DNA from: Symsagittifera roscoffensis
Lineage: Eukaryota > Xenacoelomorpha > Acoela > Convolutidae
NCBI RefSeq assembly: GCF_963678635.1
Contig: NC_087062.1
Span: forward strand, 72,321,345-72,385,344
DNA: 64,000 nucleotides
Direction of reading: 5' to 3'
In this document: positions 34,290 through 47,600 of the stretch, piece by piece
Layout of the letters: each line of letters begins with the position of its first letter
Position numbering within the stretch: the first letter of the stretch is position 1
Translations under genes and position numbers: made by a program
Notes under the pieces: model-generated
Database searches by the model: none
Told to the model about the DNA's origin: nothing
What the model saw: the letters and a program-made list of their open reading frames with translations, nothing else

Positions 34290-36862
34290 TGTTAAAACTC
34301 AAAACTATTTTGTTTCTCACAACAAACTCAAATGAGAAACGGAGCAACTAAGTTTGCAATTGAAGCTGGAAAGAAAACATTTTGTGACTTTTGAAGATTA
34401 GAGAATTTGTTGCATTTATAAATTTGCATTATGGTTTTAGTTAGTGGCTTTAGAGACACTTACTATTTATTTAGAGTGGCTTGAGTGAAGAATATATTAG
34501 AAAATTCCAGCCTGCATGATTGTTTTTAATCAACTAGGACGACTGATCACTTAATGGTGACATGAAAGGCTTGGGTAATATCTTGAAGAAGGAGATTATT
34601 TCATTGTTCCTTCTAACCACCGAGTTCCTTAATTTTAATAATCAGGGCCATTAACAACTAAAATTCCGAAGGGAAGAAGCATAGTAGGATAATTTTAGTT
34701 TGTGGGTTGGCAGGAACGTCCTGCGTCCCTACATTTTTTAAACCTAGGAGAAAAAGTTTTAAATCGGGACATAGACATTGGAAATTAAGTATATCCTCGA
34801 AAGTGCAGGTTGGTGAAAAAATTTGGAAGGCTATAGTAGTGTAGTATGATGCCATTTATATTCTGCAGTGAGTCGATATGACGTGGCTAAAAGTGACTTT
34901 ATGCATCTCATAAACTCTGTTCGATGGCACTGTACCATTTCGATGAAGACTACGAGACTCAATGAGGAAATGACCGGGCTGTCCGTGGAATAAGTGACAT
35001 TCGACCAGAATGTACAAAAATGCAGTTTCGCAATCGAATTTTTATTGATCAGAAAAAGATCATCTAACTAGGAAGATTGATATTTTTAATGGATTAGTAT
35101 TTAGCAGCGTTATTTGAACGATTAGAAGAATCGGGAAGGGTTGGTTTTAACTGACATGCTAAGTTTTAAAATTTCGATTTGGACGTGAACGACACGTAAC
35201 CTTTTTATATTTTTCACGCACTGAAACGGCGAAACACAACAATAGTCGCAGTGAAAACAACTACAAGAAAACGACAACAGATTGAAATTGTAATTGGAGA
35301 TTATCAGGAACCATTCCGAGTTGTAACGATTTTGCCGCTACAATCGTTACAACGTAGAACCCGAGAAAAAGGAAGGGTATTGGGACGGCGTGTCTAGCCT
35401 TTCGGATAGAAATAGGAGTGCTATTTCCCCGGATTCCAGAATCCGTAGGTGTTTCGGGCTCAGAACTCAAACTGTTTTATAAAAACTTTTAGCTTCCTGG
35501 TCATGCTCTGAGTTGAGTTTAAGTAACATCCAAATTCATTTTCAGAGAATGAGAAGCTAGGAGTGAGGGAAAGGGTTGATCCATCTTCGATGGAGATGAT
35601 GATTTTTATCTACTGAACAAAAACAAACAATAGTAATATAATAAATAGTAGTAGCCCTGTTTTTAGGAGTGACCTCGTGGTCTGGGGATACTGAGACCCA
35701 GCCATGAGCTCACTATTTTTGCCTATAATTAAGTTAATTTGAACGTTCTGGTCGAAGCCTGAAAGCAGTAACGTTTTGTCGACCCGATGTTAGGAAAACC
35801 ACCAAAAGAACTGGCTTTGGCAGAGACGGTGAAAAGCATGTAGAGCTGTGTTTAGACGCTAGCCAGTCATTTCAGAAGCTAGCTTTATTTTCCGTCGATA
35901 TGTACTTCCGGGCGAATGATGCATTTTCCTCATCTTGATGGCGCGGCGTCAGGGTAAAAAAAGGAAATTTGACTGGACGCAATGTAACTGAACTAACCGA
36001 TAATAACAGGATTGGATTTTTATAGATGAAGAAAAAACTATTACAAATTTAATTTAAAAAAATATATAAAGAAATCTACAAAACTCGCTGAATAGGAACA
36101 ACTTCACCCGAGCTCAGAAGGTCCAGCGGCGCACTACAAGACTCCCAAGGCCAGGAACTCCTTCCCCAGATCAGAGACCTACTTGACAGACCTGTCTCTA
36201 AAATCCCTCAGTGGGGTCTCGACAAGCAGGCAGAAACATCAAACAGATCTTATCTATTTAATAAGTTTATCGCAACAATTAGGAGCACAACTATAGTCTC
36301 CTCAGACACGCTATTCAGGACTTTCCCCAGACCAGATACAGTTGACAGACTTGTCTCTTAAATCTCTCAAAGGGCGCCGGCAAACAGGCACAATCATCAA
36401 ACATAGCAAAATAAATCGCTTCTGTTTAAATGTCGCAGTTTTGAAGCATCTTCAGTTTTAAAACTCAAGTTTCATGATGGCTAACTTTGGATAAAGGCTT
36501 TTGGATCTTTGAGGCCTGAGCAATCAATCCGCAGGAATGACTGTTCTGATATAAAAATTTGTTTCTTCATGTTTGATGCTGCCACGCTTTTTTTATTAGC
36601 AGAAACTATGGATAACGGAACTCTTAAACAAAAAATTTAATCCACAATAAGACTTTTTATCATATATCATTATTCCAAAAACTCTTGCAATTTTCTTTCC
36701 CGGAGAGCCGAAATTTAGTTAAAACTATTTTTCATCCTCAGATACCATTGTTGATTGTTTACGTATGCTGAATTTGCTGAACTAGGTTACGTCATGCAGA
36801 AACTTGTCAATGTTTGTGTTTTATCCCTTATGCTTTGAATGTGTGTCGAAGCTAAGGTTATG
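34290..36862 (+). repeat. L2: ~2.57 kb LTR-like block between E2 units
   Basis: Collinear with L3 (40267-42819), and its last 600 bp also match L1. A purine-rich run ends just before a TG at 34290, as a polypurine tract would. A TGGGAACGAACC word at the right edge would suit a primer-binding site. It contains R2 (34995-35923) and two diverged copies of an ~85-bp module (36165-36240 and 36322-36405). An LTR is the likeliest identity, but exact borders are not proven. Confidence 0.65.
34995..35923 (+). repeat. R2 module inside L2
   Basis: Same module as 9016-9916, with the same imperfect inverted ends CATTCGACCAGAATGTAC and GTACTTCCGGGCGAATG. Confidence 0.75.
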
Positions 36863-37047
36863 GGAACGAACCGGAACTTGACGGAGAGCAGCTCTCCGAG
36901 CAATTCTAAAAATACCGAAGAGAAACTCTTGATGGAATCACCAAGGAGAAGAAGAATAGAAGGCACTGCCAGAGTACATTTCTTGAGACGATGCCCGAAG
37001 AAGAGTGGGAGGTGCATCATAGAGACCATGAAAATAGAGGATGCAAA

Positions 37048-40000
37048 ATGGACAGAGTGGCCTTCATGGAAGAGGTCTGGACAGTAGTTCAGAGCTACGG
37101 AACCCAGTCTATTTTGAAACTAGGTCTCAACCGACCGCTAATGCGGGAAGTCCTTGACAGACTCGACGAGTGTGAAGGGAGATTGAGCGAGTTGTTGATC
37201 GACTCGGCCACTGACGAAAGTAAGGCAAACTCGCCTATCAAGATGACGCCGCAAGAAGACAAAAGAGAAGTGGTATATCTGTCAAGAACCCGGAAGGGAA
37301 CGATGCGATCAAAAATGGTGATTGACAGAATTAATGAAATGAGGATTAAACTGGGCAGCAAGGTGACCTTGAGGAAAACGGGAAAGACAAAGGTGGATTC
37401 CGAAATCTTGATGAAAGCTGTCAACTCAGCTGAAAGAAAACGCACCGAAGAAGCTATGGACTTGGGACAGGGTGATGATCGATTGCCTGGCACAGACAGG
37501 ATGTTGACTGACGTAGCGATGGTGCCACCCATTCTCATGGCAGGAACAAAATCAGCCAGTTACAAAACCAAGAAGAGTAACCGCACTCTGACTGGAGCGA
37601 CGTTAGATATGGAGGTACTCAGCCAATGTGGAGAGAGTACCCTTAAAGACTTCAAACCGTCTCCCATGAATCACGGAAAGGGAAGCGTCGTAGGACAGCT
37701 AGTCCCAGCGGAATATATACCGACTGAAAATGTCGGAAACTGTATCGATTGATGAAGTGGCCGGTGGATACATGGAGATGTTAGAGTACATAAATTCGGC
37801 CAGAGGACACTTAATGGCTCTGGAAGACAAAAGTTCCATGGAAGGTTATTTGGAGACGATGATGCAAGGCACCACCCTAAAGCAGAAGGCATGCGCGACT
37901 CTGGTATTGTCTGAAATGCACGCGGAAACGATCGAGCAGTTGATGAGCCTTCCATGGAGAGCGGTAGTGTTACGATACTTCGAAGAAGAAATGAGAACCA
38001 CGCCGAAGATACACGCACTGATAGCAATACCCTATGTGAGAACAGAGTTACAACTGAGGTTCGCTTGGTGCATGATTGGACTGACTCGCGGGAATATGAT
38101 TTGGAAGAAAAGAAAAGGTGTTCTTAATGACGAGTGTGAGGGATCTGATGACCCAAAAAGGAGCAGCAGTAGAGTGCGCGAAACGGAGAGACGCTCTCTG
38201 ATTCGTTCGATTTCTGATAGAACAAAGTTAAGTGCCAGCATTTAAAACTTGCGTCAAGATGCTAAGAGAAGGCGATGAACGAGCGAAAGCTTTGCTCTTG
38301 CTAGCACTTTTGGGCATATATCAGAGCAAACCAATGCGAGTGAATATGAAAGAACCCGTGGAACTAGAACCGATGAAGAAAATAGACGAAATAAGGAGGT
38401 TCTCAAACAAGGAGCTGAGGCTCTCGAAAGAATCTATGGGAGCACTGCCGAGATCCAGTGAATACTGGGAACCGATCAGGAAGAAATCATACAGTTACGT
38501 ATCCGGAATCATAGGGATGGCGTACAACCCTTTTCTAAATGAAGACATACGCGATTGCTTCTTTGATTACGAGCAAGCAGTGTTGCTAAGATTCTGGAAG
38601 TCGAGAATTGAAACAAAAAGAAGCGCTGCTAATCTGCAGACCAAGCTGGGACTAGTCTTGGAGAAAAAGGTGACTGCACCTTTGGTGCCAAAATCGGACG
38701 ACCGAGTGGAGTTTGGATTGGGATTCTGGGACGAACTACTGAGAACGAGCATAATGGTGGTATGGGAACTGATGAATGCTGATTCGATACTACGTGCGAC
38801 ACAAGACGTGCAGAGGGAACTGAACTCAGACTCTAACTTGCGTGGCCTGAACATCATCTATAATTTGATGACGACAGCCTCTAAGAGCAACGGAGAAGAC
38901 AAAGTAGAGTTGCCTGGCTGGGACCAGAGGACTGGGTCACACTTGGTAGTTGTCTGACAGCAGTCTGTGGGCTGGAAGATCACATCTGTGGAGGTCTGGA
39001 TTGCGTAAAGACCCTGGAGAAACAACACAAGCAATTGACGATATTGTTTGGGAACATTGTGATGAAGGCGAAAGCCGAAACGGAACTGATTGCAGATTGC
39101 CATGGAGGAACCGAGGTGAATCTAGTGACTGCACTAGGATTATACAGCATGTTTGGTTCCTTAGAGTCACTGTTGAATCTCGAATAAAAGCATGAGATGG
39201 CTACGACCATCAGTGTAGAAGTGTTTCCGGGAGTGTTGCAAATCGAGCAGAAGTATATTGGAAAGTGGAGAGAAGCGATCCAGGCGGAAATGAACATCCG
39301 GCATTGTGAAGATTATCGTAGACTGACGGGAGCAAGATATTTAGTGGGATCAACTCTAGCTCAAATGTGCAAGAGCAGATAACCAGTGAATTTCGCAGCG
39401 GTGGATGTGAAAAGTACGAGAACGATCGTGGATCAAGCCTTCTCAGTGCCAAAATGCGTAAGACTAACAAGAATGTCAGAAAAATCTTACGAGTTACTGT
39501 GCAAAATATTCTCAGCAGTTCCGGAGAGAACCAAAGGGGAGTTAGAATCGATACTGGGAAAGAAGTTCATGGGATACGCCAGTGGAAACTTCAGCGACTT
39601 TGAAAGACAAAAGCAGAAAGGATCAACAGTGACGGATTACAAAGCAGTAGATGAGAATGATGAAGTCCACTGAGTGATGATGGAAGTAGAACCACTACTG
39701 GAAGCTTCGGGAGAACGTAATTGGAGGAGCATCATGTCAACACATGATGAGTTCCCCTGCCAATGCTTGCTGCAAACATGGTGGTACCCCGGGAGTAGTA
39801 ATCTGGTGTTGATCTGGAACTGTGGAGAGCTGCTCTCCATGGGCTTACCAGATTCCTCACAGCCCATAACGATAGTGTTAGTGGGAGTTATGATGGCGAT
39901 ACGATGGCTGGAAGCTCATGCAAAAGAGAACAGTAGACAGGAGGCGCCGACGAAAGAACAGTTACAGGAATTTGGTTGTCTAAAAGTTTTAGATCTTTTT

Positions 40001-40270
40001 GAGACAATGTGCAGAATCTTGAACATTCCGATGGAAGTGAAAAAGAAATGGGCCAGAAGACGACTGATGCCATGGTTTAGAGCCAACATGACTGCATGGT
40101 TATACGAATATGCTAAGAAACATATGTCGAAGCACAGCAGAGTTTACAGTGCGTATCAGCTGGTCATTGGAGCAGGAGCTTTTAAGCGAGCTTTTGTAAC
40201 TCATCGGAAAACAGTAACCACCGCAGTGAAGAGAACTTCTAGGACAAGTGAATGTGATGGAAGTGAATGA
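37048..40270 (+). pseudogene. Element E2 unit 2 coding region (no gag or pol)
   Basis: Near-identical second copy of the unit 1 coding region. Open pieces are 37048-37752, 37730-38245, 38232-38957, about 39040-39187, 39197-39382, 39386-39673 and 39674-40270. It retains the ~485-bp segment (38572-39056) lost in unit 1. It carries its own TAA at 39380-39382 and lacks about 360 bp before 40262. Stops after N-L-E (39185) and E-V-H (39671) are shared with unit 1, so they either predate the duplication or are genuine ORF ends. No enzyme motif is recognised. The conceptual proteins are helical with W-rich patches such as F-P-C-Q-C-L-L-Q-T-W-W. Confidence 0.6.
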
Positions 40271-42819
40271 TATTTTGTTTCTCACAACAAACTCAAATGA
40301 GAAACGGAGCAACTAAGTTTGCAATTGAAACTGGAAAGAAAACATTTTGTTGACTTTTGAAGATTAGAGAATTTGTTGCATTTATAAATTTGCATTATGG
40401 TTTTAGTTAGTGGCTTTAGAGACACTTACTATTTATTTAGAGTGGCTTGAGTGAAGAATATATTAGAAAATTCCAGCCTGCATGATTGTTTTTAATCAAC
40501 TAGGACGACTGATCACTTAATGGTGACATGAAAGGCTTGGGTAATCTCTTGAAGAAGGAGATTATTTCATTGTTCCTTCTAACCACCGATTTCCTTTATT
40601 TTAATAATCAGGGCCATTAACAACTAAATTTCCGAAGGGAAAAAGCATAGTAGGATAATTTTAGTTTGTGGGTTGGCAGGAATGTCCTGCGTCCCTACAT
40701 TTTTTAAACCTAGGAGAAAAAGATTTAAATCGGGCATAGACTTTGGAAATTAAGTATATCCTCGAAAATGCAGGTTGGTGAAAAAATTTGGAAGGCTATA
40801 GTAGTGTAGTATGATGCCATTTATATTCTGCAGTGAGTCGATATGACGTGGCTAAAAGTGACTTTATGCATCTTATAAATTCTGTTCGATGGCACTGTAC
40901 CATTTCGATGAAGACTACGAGACTCAATGAGGAAATGACCGGGCTGTCCGTGGAGTAAGTGGCATTCGACCAGAATGTACAAAATTGCAGTTTCGCAATC
41001 GATTTTTTATTGATCAGAAAAAGATCATCTACCCAGGAAGAATGATGTTTTTAATGGATTAGTATTTAGCAGCGTTATTTGAACGATTAGAAGAATCGGG
41101 AAGGATTGGTTTTAACTGACATGCTAAGTTTTAAAATTTCGATTTGGACGTGAACGACACGTAACCTTTTATATTTTGCACGCACTGAAACGGCGAAACA
41201 CAACAATAGTCGCAGTGAAAACAACTACAAGAAAACGACAGCAGATTGAAATTGTAATTGGAGATTATCAGGAACCATTCCGAGTTGTAACGATTTTGCC
41301 GCTACAATCGTTACAACGTAGAACCCGAGAAAAAGGAAGGGTATTGGGACGGCGTGTCGAGCCTTTCGGATAGAAATAGGAGTGCTATTTCCCCGATTCC
41401 AGAATCCGGAGGGGTTTCGGGCTCAGAACTCAAACTGTTTTATAAAAACTTTTAGCTTCCTGGTCATGCCCTGAGTTGACTTTAAGTAACATCCAAATTC
41501 ATTTTCAGAGAATGAGAAGCTAGGAGTGAGGGAAAGGGTTGATCCATCTTCGATGGAGATGATGATTTTTATCTACTGAGCAAAAACAAACAATAGTAAT
41601 ATAATAATTAGTAGTAGCCCTGTTTTTAGGAGTGACCTCGTGGTCTGGGGATACTGAGACCCAGCCATGAGCTCACTATTTTTGCCTATAATTAAGTTAA
41701 TTTGAACGTTCTAGTCGAAGCCTGAAAGCAGTAACGTTTTGTCGACCCGATGTTAGGAAAACCACCAAAAGAACTGGCTTTGGCAGAGACGGTGAAAAGC
41801 ATGTAGAGCTGTGTTTAGACGCTAGCCAGTCATTTCAGAAGCTAGCTTTATTTTCCGTCGATATGTACTTCCGGGCGAATGATACATTTTCCTCATCTTG
41901 ATGGCGCGGCGTCAGGGTAAAAAAAGGAAATTTGACTGGACGCAATGTAACTGAACTAACCGATAATAACAGGATTGGATTTTTATAGATGAAGAAAAAA
42001 CTATTACAAATTTAATTTAAAAAAATATATAAAGAAATCTACAAAACTCGCTGAATAGGAACAACTTCACCCGAGCTCAGAAGATCCAGCGGCGCACTAC
42101 AAGACTCCCAAGGCCAGGAACTCCTTCCCCAGATCAGAGACCTACTTGACAGACCTGTCTCTAAAATCCCTCAGTGGGGTCTCGACAAGCAGGCAGAAAC
42201 ATCAAACAGATCTTATCTATTTAATAAGTTTATCGCAACAATTAGGAGCACAACTATAGTCTCCTCAGACACGCTATTCAGGACTTTCCCCAGACCAGAT
42301 ACAGTTGACAGACTTGTCTCTTAAATCTCTCAAAGGGCGCCGGCAAACAGGCACAATCATCAAACATAGCAAAATAAATCGCTTCTGTTTAAATGTCGCA
42401 GTTTTGAAGCATCTTCAGTTTTAAAACTCAAGTTTCATGATGGCTAACTTTGGATAAAGGCTTCTGGATCTTTGAGGCCTGAGCAATCAATCCGCAGGAA
42501 TGACTGTTCTGATATAAAAATTTGTTTCTTCATGTTTGATGCTGCCACGCTTTTTTTATTAGCAGAAACTATGGATAACGGAACTCTTAAACAAAAAATT
42601 TAATCCACAAACAGACTTTTTATCATATATCATTATTCCAAAAACTCTTGCAATTTTTTTTCCCGAAGAGCCGAAATTTAGTTAAAACTATTTTTCATCC
42701 TCAGATACCATTGTTGATTGTTTACGTATGCTGAATTTGCTGAACTAGGTTACGTCATGCAAAAACTTGTCAACGTTTTATCCCTTATGCTTTGAATGTG
42801 TGTCGAAGCTAAGGTTATG
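40267..42819 (+). repeat. L3: ~2.55 kb LTR-like block closing the array
   Basis: Collinear with L2. Identity to L1 and L2 stops after AAGGTTATG (42819). The next bases TAACA could make a TGTTA...TAACA inverted end with the TG start of L2, which is speculative. R2 occupies 40960-41886. Confidence 0.7.
40960..41886 (+). repeat. R2 module inside L3
   Basis: Third copy of R2, with the second base of the start changed (TGGCATTCG). Otherwise collinear with 34995-35923. Confidence 0.75.
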
Positions 42820-42925
42820 TAACATTGAACAAGCGAAACAGACAAAACTGATCAACAATAATTCGATTAGAATTTTCCTTCAATAATGTTGCGCATGGTT
42901 TAAAAGTTAAGTTTGAGTTCATTTA

Positions 42926-42937
42926 TTTTTTTTTCAG
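42926..42937 (+). promoter_or_regulatory. Candidate trans-splice or 5' UTR splice acceptor
   Basis: A T-run ending CAG just 27 nt upstream of the ATG, with no recognisable upstream exon before the L3 edge 107 bp away. In a nematode this placement would suit spliced-leader addition. A cis-spliced 5' exon further upstream is the alternative. Confidence 0.45.
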
Positions 42938-44697
42938 AGGAAAACCACTGTAACCAATCTCACAATGAAACCAGATCATAAACTCATCCAAAGCTCATTT
43001 GATAGAAGGTAAGCATTCTTCTAGGTTCAGTTACAGATCCGCTATTCAAAAAAATGTTTGCTCATCATGTAAAGATTAATCGGGTATTTTTTTTCAGCTT
43101 GCCGAAGTTTTCTCAAAGCCATCCAATAATTCCCAGGCTCTATGAACCTGCTTGGAGACATGATATGAAGAATCGCGAACTGATTCTCCAGGTGAGTTTT
43201 GAAGCTATCTTGGCTAAAATAGATAACAGCTCAAATAAGGAATGAGCGATCAAATCATTTTCAAAAATTTATTTTATAATATTTTGCTCGCTATGTTTCA
43301 ACCAAATCATAAATGAGCAAAAAATTACGAAAAAGACCTCTAATAAAAAACTGCCGAACGTTTTACAAACTGCCGAACGTTTACGACGGAAGAAATATTT
43401 AATGCATTTTGTTGTCCTTCCTGAACATTTCGAGAAATGAAGAAAATATGCCCATTCTCTTTTGCTTGAAGTTGCGTTGAGGTAAGTCGAAAAATATGGT
43501 TAAGCAAACTGTTAATATCAAACATCATATCAAATATGTAGAAGTAAAAATAATTTTTTGATACATCAGTTTTCTTAAAAATCAGCTCACTGTACAATGT
43601 GTTATTATTTTGTTAGAATGCCGACGGTTCTGGGATACCTAATGCCCATGGCCCCCATAACACCACCTTGTACCTGGAGAAGAGAGAGCGTTTGAATGAA
43701 ATAGAATGGCAAGAGAGGGTGGAGTCCAAAAGACCGTATGTGGTTAGGAGGTGCGAGGCACTCAGACCACCTCTGCACGACCCATTTTCAAGGTATCATC
43801 TTCACCATCACGAGTCAAATTTCTATAGACTTTTCTCTTGCCCAAGAATTTTGGAATTTTTAATTTAAATTATAGAGTTTTTACTTTTCAAGAAATTTTT
43901 TATTTGTACAGCCAAGTGAACATAAAACGCAGCCTAGCTTAAGTATCTGATAGACCCGTAGCGTCACTATATCAGGTCACTCTTTGAGATTTTTTCAACT
44001 CCGATTTCTTCTGTGCAGGTGTAAGTGTTCTCAATCTGGTTGACTTGATTTCAACCAACCCCACTTTCTTTACTTGCTCTCAAAGTATATTATGAGTATC
44101 TCCCCGTAAATAATTGTAACAGTTCGGCTCTCATAATTTGTCGGATCTTCAGTGAGAGAAGCTGCAAAATGAATCACACATTTTTTTGCTACCTACTATC
44201 GTTCTGATAATGGTAAATATGCTTATGATACTTCAGAAAATGCAAAAATATTCCACAGAAAAAAAATCAACCCGACAAAAACAAAGGGGTATTTAAACAC
44301 CATCACTGTCTTTTATGACTTTTACTTGATGAATATTCGAGTTCAACAGAGGGCTGCCCCTCCCCCTATCTTTGAATATTTGAACTCAAAACTGTGAGAA
44401 ACAAGCGTTCAGTAATTTAAGTTTATTATTTTTATTTTTTTTTGCTGTGACTTCGAGGTTTTGTTGTTTTTTTTCCAACGTATACCGTTTGATTCGCTTT
44501 TTTGGGTTTCGACTATTCGATTCGGTATACATCACTATTATATTTTTTTGGTTGACTTTTTTGGACGTCTATGCTTTTTCTCAGTGTTTCAGCGTGTTTT
44601 TTCCAGGTACAAGGCTGGGCTGATGTACCGATTGGATGACCCCAAAGATCAAACCGAGGTCCCAGTTGACCCTGACTGCTACTGCAATAGGAAATGA
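42938..44697 (+). CDS. Four-exon gene for a 134-residue protein of unknown family
   Basis: Exons: 42938-43008 (ATG at 42965), 43098-43191, 43617-43792 and 44607-44697 (TGA at 44695). Joining the coding parts gives 405 nt, i.e. 134 residues plus stop. Donors are GTAAGC, GTGAGT and GTATCA. Acceptors are TTTTTTTTCAG, TTTTGTTAG and TTTTTTCCAG. Phases agree at every junction, and each exon is open only in the joined frame, which is strong evidence for a real gene. A further TTTTTTTTTCAG lies at 42926-42937, 27 nt before the ATG; it may be a trans-splice acceptor or the end of a 5' UTR intron. The protein is basic and rich in Pro, Arg and Trp (I-P-R-L-Y-E-P-A-W-R; P-P-L-H-D-P-F-S-R; ending C-Y-C-N-R-K). 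It has no signal peptide or membrane segment. Family and function not recognised. Confidence 0.75.
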
Positions 44698-47600
44698 GAC
44701 AGAAATGAAATTTCATTTAACTACCCGAGCAAACTGAATCAAACAAAATATCCTGTTCGATGCTTAATGTGCTCTAAAACTGAGGAAGATTTTAAATTTA
44801 GAGCTGAGCTTGAAATATAATTGAGTGCGAAGTTGAAAATTTTACCATGTTAATATTTGAGTTGAAAAATTGTGCATTTGGAAAAAATTTGCATGCAAAA
44901 AGTGCATTTCAATATTCAGGCAGAGTTAGTGTCTCAAGGTTGTCTGGAACTCCATGTAAAACTCTCAAAAAAGTTAGTCTTTGATAAGTTCAGTCTGTTC
45001 TTTTTGTTGCAATTTTCTTTACCATTGGATCACATGAAAGAAAAAATTAGCTGAACAAAAAGCATTTTTCTAAATCAATCCAGTCCTGACTTTCATTCAT
45101 TATGCTATTAAAGCAATTGTTGCATGAAAAAACATCGCTAATGGCAGAAGAAAAAGAAAAATGCCAGATTTTGTGCCTCAACTGTTGTAACTTGCAAAAA
45201 AATGTGTTGAAACTTAAGGCAATCTGAAACTTATGCTTCCTTGAAGGTGATTGCTGACAATGTTAGTTGTGCAGTTTCTGCAGTTTGGTAAGCACGAAAG
45301 AATGCTTTGAATTATGATCTTCAAGCCGAGTTTGAAATCTGGTTTTCTGTGCACTTATTTTTTCGATCACACTTAAAGCAGTAAGGAACTGTGACCTATG
45401 GTGAGCTTTTATTTTCAGGCAATTTCAGTTGTTTTAAGGAGATTTCGCAAGCAATTGCGTGTGATTTCTAACAAAGCTCCTTCCAGCCGTGGCTTGGATT
45501 TGTAATAGTTAAAAGCTGAGAACAACTAGCTACTATCAAGAGACTTATGGTAGCTTTTTCAGTGTCGAGAAAGATTAGTGCGAATATTTCCTTTTTTTGC
45601 TGACAATTCGCTCCTCAGTTAGACATTTATCTCTTTAATTGTTCCGGTCTTTGAAAATGGGGAAAAACTTAGTCTTCGGCTTTGTTTTAGTTTTTTTTTT
45701 CGTTTTCCATGCAAAATCACAAAATCAGTTACCACAAAATCAGTTATATATCATTTTAAAGCCCTTAAGTCGTAATTCGAACAGTCGATAAAAACTGGTT
45801 TGAAATAATTAATTTTAATCTAATTCCATGCGAATAAAGAGATTTTATCAGGCTAATTATATTAAGACTTAATAATTTTATAAGACTATTATTATGAATC
45901 AAGTTAAACCTTAAAGATTTAATTTCACCGTGGCAAAATTAGTGTTCGAAATTTCTTGTAGCACCTTTTTGGGAAAACAGTTTTTAAAAATTTGATTTTT
46001 TGTTGAATTTTTTGATTTTTCATTTTTTTAATTAATTTTTTAAGGAAATTTGGTTGACTACTCAGCTTTGAAAGCCGCATATAAATTGAGAGTTTTTTGG
46101 TATCAGTTGTTTAGAAATCATTGGAAAGAAATTAAGAACAACTCTGAAGAAAACTGTCTTGCCAGTTCGATATTTTGCAATTTCGTGTGACCTGAACAGT
46201 CGTAGCTAGTGAAACAACGCCTGACTTCTGGCTCCTTTTTTGCTAGGTTTACAATTTTTCAAATAATCAGTGAATAGATTGTTTACTTGGCTCTGATTAA
46301 ACTCAAATCAATTTATGTTTCTGGCCTAGAGGTAACGCCTTTTCTCGGTTCGGCAACAACGAGGAAAACTCAAGTCCAAGCACTACTTGAAGGTTTTCGC
46401 GCGCTGAAATTTTTCTGCCCACTTTTGGACTTTGTGTGGCTGCTCAATTTTGACGGCTTAATTTGTGGAGCACTATTTAGAGCTAAAAAATATAAGCTAC
46501 GCTCACTAAGAGTACACAAATACTGTATGATTACTTGCCCCTTAGCTTTTTTGTTTCGGTATAAAAATTGTCCTGGTTTATCTGTCTCTTGAAATTTCCT
46601 TTGAGCTGGGAATTTTGTGAAGTTTTCTTTCAATTTTTTCACTCTACTTTGACAAAGTGTAGTTGGTCTTGTTTTTTTCAGCCATGCAATGTTTGTTTTA
46701 CATCGCAGGTGGTTTGAAGCTCCGTTTTGCTTCTGTACTAAATTCGTCCTCTCTCGTACTTTAATTGAAAACAGTTAAAAATGCCATGTGTATAACAGCG
46801 CATTTGAATTATTGCAACAAAAACCAGCGAAACTTGAAACTTTTTTTTCTCAGAATGGTTAAATTAATGACAAAAACTATTAATGAACACGAATAACTCC
46901 GAATATTATCATCTGAAGATTTTTTAAGTGTAATGAACGTAACAAAACCTCTTATATAAGTATTGCTGATTTTTTTTTATAGAAAAAACTTTTGAATTGT
47001 CCATAAAAGTCTCTAATAACTACAGATGTGCACTCATACATATTGATGCATTTATGAATTCACATAGGTATATATGCACTTTTTGAGTTGAATTGAAATT
47101 CATCTGCTGAAGGTAACGCAAGTAGCACTCTCCAAATGCGAATGTGGAAATGGCGCAAAAAACGTTTTGATTTCTAGTTTCGAAAGTGGAAATTTTAAGA
47201 CTTCCAGCGGAATAAAAACTTTACCTGTTGATCCAGTTTTCTCAAGTTGGATTAATGTTATCAAAAAAGCGCCACTCATAATTCGTTTTAGAAATCCAAA
47301 GAACACAAAGGGCATCTATTTTTTTTTGAAAATCGAAAGTTTATTCGACAAAGTCAGTGTTTTTTGATGTTTACTTGCGTTCATTACTCTTTTCCAATCT
47401 TCGATTGGCAATGTTTGGTTGTGATAAACTTGGAAGCGAGTTTCATATATAAAAGACGTGTTTTTGATTGGAGTCAGTTCGTTAAATTTCCCAGTTACTT
47501 TTTGAGCAGTATAAAAAGAAATTTTAAAAAATAAGACTGTATTTTGTTTAAAAAGTTTTAAATAAAAACCTTTTTTTTATTAAAAAAACTTGAATTTTTT

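Noticed and set aside
46287-46642. Open frames of 90-101 residues on both strands
   Set aside because: No motifs, no joinable splice sites, AT-rich context; likely chance.
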